Assembly (NCBI GenBank): GCA_040507035.1 | Contig: JBEVVR010000026.1 | Coordinates: 12,550-76,549, forward strand | Length of the DNA: 64,000 nt | Direction of reading: 5' to 3' | Origin: Thiodiazotropha sp040507035 | GTDB lineage: Bacteria > Pseudomonadota > Gammaproteobacteria > Chromatiales > Chromatiaceae | Part shown: positions 60,896 to 64,000 of the stretch, piece by piece | Layout: the number at the start of each line of letters is the position of its first letter | How positions within the stretch are numbered: the stretch's first letter is position 1 | Translations under genes and position numbers: made by a program | The notes under the pieces: generated by a model | The model's input: the letters and a program-made list of their open reading frames with translations, nothing else | Database searches by the model: none | What the model was told of the DNA's origin: nothing

Positions 60896-62857
60896 ATGAA
60901 ACGTTTTGCATTACCACTGCTGGTATCCACCACTACTTTCCTATCGCCTTCGATCCCCGTCCTGGCCGACGAAACCAACCTCACCACCATCCTGGTCAGC
61001 GCCTCGCGCAGTCACCAGTCGAATCCCCTGACCAGCTCGGTTATCAGTGCCATAATCCGGGAGGAGATCGAGCAGCGCGGCGTCCACAACCTATCGCAAC
61101 TGCTGAGTGGCCATAGCGGCATTCAGATCAGCAGCCTCTATGGGGATGGCAGTAATAGCATTATCGACATGCGCGGCTTCGGTCCCGCGGCCCAATCCAA
61201 CACCCTGGTGCTGGTGGATGGCCGGCGCCTCAACAACGCCGGCGACACCGCCGCCCCCGACCTCAACAGCATCGACCTGCGCCGGGTGGAGCGCATCGAG
61301 ATCGTCCAGGGCAGTGCCGGTGTCCTCTACGGTAACCAGGCGGTGGGTGGCCTGGTGAATATCATCACCCGGCAACCCGAAGCCTTCACCGCCAAGGTCT
61401 CGGTGATCGCCGGCAGCAACCAGGACCGTGAAGGCTATGCCGATATCGGCGACCGCCTGGACAACGGCCTGGCCTACCACTTCTCCGCGAAACGCCGGGA
61501 TAGCGATAACTACCGGGACAACAACGAGACCGAGCGCAAGGACTACAACCTGCGGCTCGACTACGACTACGAGAGCGGCGCGGTCTTCTTCGAGCAACAG
61601 CGAACCGAGGCCTACCAGGAGCTTCCGGGGGCTCTGTTCGCGGATGAGATGGCGGCTGATCGGCAACAGTCGGTTGCCGCTTACACCGGCGACTTCAGCG
61701 ATACCGACACCAACGTCAGCCGCATTGGTCTGATGCAGAGCCTGGGCGACGCCTGGACCTTTGAAGGGGAGCTCAGCTACCGGGATAACGACCGGGAGTT
61801 CCAGACCAGCTTCCGCACCTTTCCCGGTTCGATCTCGACCCAGGAGCGCAAGGTCAAGGGCCTCAATCCCCGCTTCATCGGCCTCATTCCCATCGCCGAC
61901 ATGGCGCTTCAGCTGACCGCCGGTGCCGATCTCGAACGCACCGACTACGAGCTGGCCACCAGCTTCGGCGCCACCATCCTCGATCAATCGGTGGATGCGC
62001 TCTATGCCCAGGCCACCCTCCCCGTCAGCGAGCGGCTCACCCTCAGCGGCGGCCTGCGTCACTCCGCCATCGACAACCATATCGAGAGCTTTCTCGGCAT
62101 CGACGATCTGGACGACAGCCTGACCGTGAAGTCCCTCGGCGCCAGCTTCAGTGCCAATGACTCCCTGCGCCTGTTCCTGCGCATCGACGAGAATTTCCGC
62201 TACGCCACCGTGGAGGAGCATACCAACCCCGTCTTCGGCAACCCGGTGGGGCTGCAGAACCAGACCGGCATCACCTATGAGGCAGGCGCCGAGTGGAAAA
62301 GGGATGGCTTCAGCACCCGGCTGTCGATCTTCCGTCTCGACCTGGAGAACGAGATCAGCTTCGACGCCAGCGGCTTCAGCAATATCAACCTGGACGATAC
62401 CACCCGTGAAGGGGTCACCCTGGAGGGCTCCTGGCAGGCCACCCCCCATCTCTCCCTGGGCGGCTCTCTCAGCTACACCGATCCCCGCATCAGTGACGGT
62501 CCCTACGACGGCAACCGCATCCCCCTGGTGGCGGCGCGCAGCGGTAAGCTCTCCGGCGACTGGCGCATCTCATCCCGGTGGAATCTCTTTGCCGAGGCGG
62601 TATTCAGCAGCAAGCGGGTGCTGGGGGGGGATTTCAACAACAGCTTTGAACAGCTCCCCGGCTACGGCCTGCTCAATCTCGGTTCACAATTCAGCAGCGG
62701 ACCCTGGCATATCGGCCTGCGCATCGATAATCTCTTCGACAAGGAGTACGCGGGCTCGGGCTCGGTGGGGATGGACAGCAGCTTCGCCAGCCGGGCTGCC
62801 TTCTTCCCGGCAGCGGAGAGAAACCTGTGGCTGACCCTCAACTACCACTTTGGATAG
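60896..62857 (+). CDS. btuB: TonB-dependent cobalamin receptor
   Basis: ATG 60896 (GGAG upstream) begins a signal peptide ending near VLADE; 653 residues in all. TonB-box-like TTILVSASR is at the mature start, followed by a plug domain with HSGIQISSLYGDGSNSIIDMRGFGPAAQSNTLVLVDGRRLNN and VERIEIVQGSAGVLYGNQAVGGLVNIIT. A 22-strand barrel of the BtuB type completes it, ending LNYHFG. The cobalamin riboswitch just upstream and btuF-btuC downstream make vitamin B12 or a corrinoid the likely substrate. It is energised by TonB-ExbBD. Confidence 0.93.
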   Translation: MKRFALPLLVSTTTFLSPSIPVLADETNLTTILVSASRSHQSNPLTSSVISAIIREEIEQRGVHNLSQLLSGHSGIQISSLYGDGSNSIIDMRGFGPAAQSNTLVLVDGRRLNNAGDTAAPDLNSIDLRRVERIEIVQGSAGVLYGNQAVGGLVNIITRQPEAFTAKVSVIAGSNQDREGYADIGDRLDNGLAYHFSAKRRDSDNYRDNNETERKDYNLRLDYDYESGAVFFEQQRTEAYQELPGALFADEMAADRQQSVAAYTGDFSDTDTNVSRIGLMQSLGDAWTFEGELSYRDNDREFQTSFRTFPGSISTQERKVKGLNPRFIGLIPIADMALQLTAGADLERTDYELATSFGATILDQSVDALYAQATLPVSERLTLSGGLRHSAIDNHIESFLGIDDLDDSLTVKSLGASFSANDSLRLFLRIDENFRYATVEEHTNPVFGNPVGLQNQTGITYEAGAEWKRDGFSTRLSIFRLDLENEISFDASGFSNINLDDTTREGVTLEGSWQATPHLSLGGSLSYTDPRISDGPYDGNRIPLVAARSGKLSGDWRISSRWNLFAEAVFSSKRVLGGDFNNSFEQLPGYGLLNLGSQFSSGPWHIGLRIDNLFDKEYAGSGSVGMDSSFASRAAFFPAAERNLWLTLNYHFG

Positions 62858-62860
62858 TCC

Positions 62861-63685
62861 ATGCGGATTAAAGCAATCGCCATCGTCCTGACCCTTTTCG
62901 CAGGCATGGCGGTTGCCGCCGGGCCACCCCAGCGGGTGGTCTCGGTGAACCTCTGCAGCGATCAGCTGCTGCTGATGCTGGCCGATCCGGAACAGGTGGC
63001 GTCGGTCAGCTATCTCTCACAGGATCCCGACAGCTCCTTCGTCGCGGACCAGGCCAGCCGCTATCCGCTCAACCACGCCAGGGCGGAAGAGATCATCCGC
63101 CTGCAACCCGACCTGGTGCTGGTCACACCCCACGACAATCCGCGCCTGCGCACGACCCTCAAGCAGCTGGGTTATCCGCTGCATCAACTCACTCTCGGTA
63201 ATCAGGTCGAGGATATCTATCAGGAGATTCGCCAACTCGCCGCCCGGCTCGGGCAGGTCTCCCGTGCTGAGTCACTAATCAAAGCGATGCAACAACGCTT
63301 GCAGTCAGGAGAAGCCAATAACACTCACCCACCCGGCGCCCTCTTCCTGCAACCCCGTGGCTACACCAGCGGCGCAGATACCCTGCAGGATCAAGCCCTG
63401 AGATTGGCCGGCTGGAACAATCTGGCCTCTCAACACGGCGTCAAGGGCTATAGCCCGGTACCACTGGAGAAGATCCTCCACTGGCAACCGGAAACTCTCT
63501 TCACCTCCACCTTCAGCGAATCGGGGGACTCCCTGGCGCAGCGCCAACTGCGTCACCCCGCCCTGAAACGCCTGCTGGCGCAAAAGCCCATGGTGGAGAT
63601 ACCCTTCAAGTACTGGATCTGCCCCGGCCCCATGCTGGCCGATGCGGTGGCCCTGTTACGCGAGGCAAGGGAGGGGGATCGATGA
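62861..63685 (+). CDS. btuF: Periplasmic corrinoid-binding protein of an ABC importer
   Basis: The 274-residue protein has a signal peptide (to about AAGPP) and the type III (helical-backbone) binding fold of siderophore/B12 carriers: RVVSVNLCSDQLLLMLADPEQVASVSYLS, EEIIRLQPDLVLVTPHDNP, and LRHPALKRLLAQKPMVEIPFKYWICPGP. It starts three bases after btuB and overlaps the permease gene by four bases (ATGA). In this riboswitch-controlled operon it is most likely the B12-binding protein. Confidence 0.9.
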   Translation: MRIKAIAIVLTLFAGMAVAAGPPQRVVSVNLCSDQLLLMLADPEQVASVSYLSQDPDSSFVADQASRYPLNHARAEEIIRLQPDLVLVTPHDNPRLRTTLKQLGYPLHQLTLGNQVEDIYQEIRQLAARLGQVSRAESLIKAMQQRLQSGEANNTHPPGALFLQPRGYTSGADTLQDQALRLAGWNNLASQHGVKGYSPVPLEKILHWQPETLFTSTFSESGDSLAQRQLRHPALKRLLAQKPMVEIPFKYWICPGPMLADAVALLREAREGDR

Positions 63686-64000
63686 TCGGTGTAATGCAAC
63701 AACAGCGCCTGATCCTCTCCCTCGCGGCCGCCATCCTCATCACCGCCCTTATCTCCCTCAGCATCGGCAGCCAACCCCTGCCCCTGTTGCAGGCATTACA
63801 AGAGAGCCTTGGCGACAAATCCGGCGTCTACAGCCTGATCCTCACCGAGTTGCGCATCCCGAGGACCCTGGTCGCCCTGCTGGCCGGCGCCACACTCGGC
63901 CTCTGCGGTGCGGTGATGCAGGCCCTGCTGCGCAATCCCCTGGCAAGCCCCGGCCTGGTGGGCAGCGCCAGCGGCGCCGCCCTGGGGGCGGTGATCACCC
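63682..64000 (+). CDS. btuC: FecCD-family corrinoid ABC permease (5' part only)
   Basis: The first 106 codons are present and the window ends inside the gene. A transmembrane start (LILSLAAAILITALISLSIGS) is followed by the family block LRIPRTLVALLAGATLGLCGAVMQALLRNPLASPGLVGSASGAALG. It forms the inner-membrane channel for the BtuF-delivered corrinoid. The ATPase gene, probably btuD, should lie just beyond the right edge. Confidence 0.93.
   Translation, partial: MIGVMQQQRLILSLAAAILITALISLSIGSQPLPLLQALQESLGDKSGVYSLILTELRIPRTLVALLAGATLGLCGAVMQALLRNPLASPGLVGSASGAALGAVIT

Noticed and set aside
61091..62449. 452-codon open frame on the minus strand inside btuB
   Set aside because: It is a shadow of the receptor gene; the riboswitch, signal peptide and plug domain support the plus strand.

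Overview
The window reads as a chromosome segment of a sulfur-oxidising gammaproteobacterium of the Chromatiales/Sedimenticola/Ca. Thiodiazotropha kind. This rests on dissimilatory APS reductase genes (aprBA), an ntrYX-DUF4390-rsmB-fmt-def block facing LysM-dprA-smg-topA, trkAH, and many signalling proteins. The taxonomic placement is inference from gene content, not a database match.

Layout. 0-7 kb: a truncated cNMP/rhodanese/coiled-coil protein, a leaderless gamma-glutamyltransferase-like protein, a chalcone-isomerase-like secreted protein, an HU protein with a histone-H1-like tail, and an MlaC-type protein next to a membrane-anchored retropepsin-like protease. 7-21 kb: a signalling island with a REC-PAS-PAS-GGDEF-EAL protein, a decayed kinase remnant, a palindrome-rich leader, a LamB-type porin, three tandem sugar-binding-protein paralogues (the third a pseudogene), a transmembrane hybrid histidine kinase and a soluble REC-PAS-kinase-REC. 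No ABC permease or ATPase accompanies the binding proteins, so they may feed the sensor rather than an importer. 21-28.8 kb: a visibly AT-richer accessory stretch with a tandem GNAT protein, an FG-GAP-type secreted protein, and a transglutaminase-like DUF3857 protein coupled to a lipoprotein.

28.8-42 kb: a Ycf46-like AAA+ ATPase, a membrane-spanning response regulator, pterin carbinolamine dehydratase, a YkgJ-type cysteine-cluster protein downstream of aprBA, a tightly overlapping five-gene operon (thioredoxin/HEAT protein to YqaA), and trkA-trkH. 42-46 kb: a PhoX-like (DUF839) lipoprotein and a dihaem cytochrome c lipoprotein separated by an intrinsic terminator. 46-58.4 kb: core genes ntrX, ntrY, DUF4390, rsmB, fmt and def on the minus strand; LysM protein, dprA, smg and topA on the plus strand. 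58.4-64 kb: YqiA-type esterase, a methyltransferase, then a cobalamin riboswitch controlling btuB-btuF-btuC, which runs off the right edge.

The most striking non-coding feature is a family of intergenic mosaic repeats (four copies near 32.3, 45.9, 58.4 and 58.9 kb). It is built around a cruciform-like hairpin of constant 106-nt length with 21-bp arms, and one copy has compensated changes in both arms. One copy supplies the C-terminal codons of the esterase gene. No tRNA, rRNA, CRISPR array or insertion sequence was seen.
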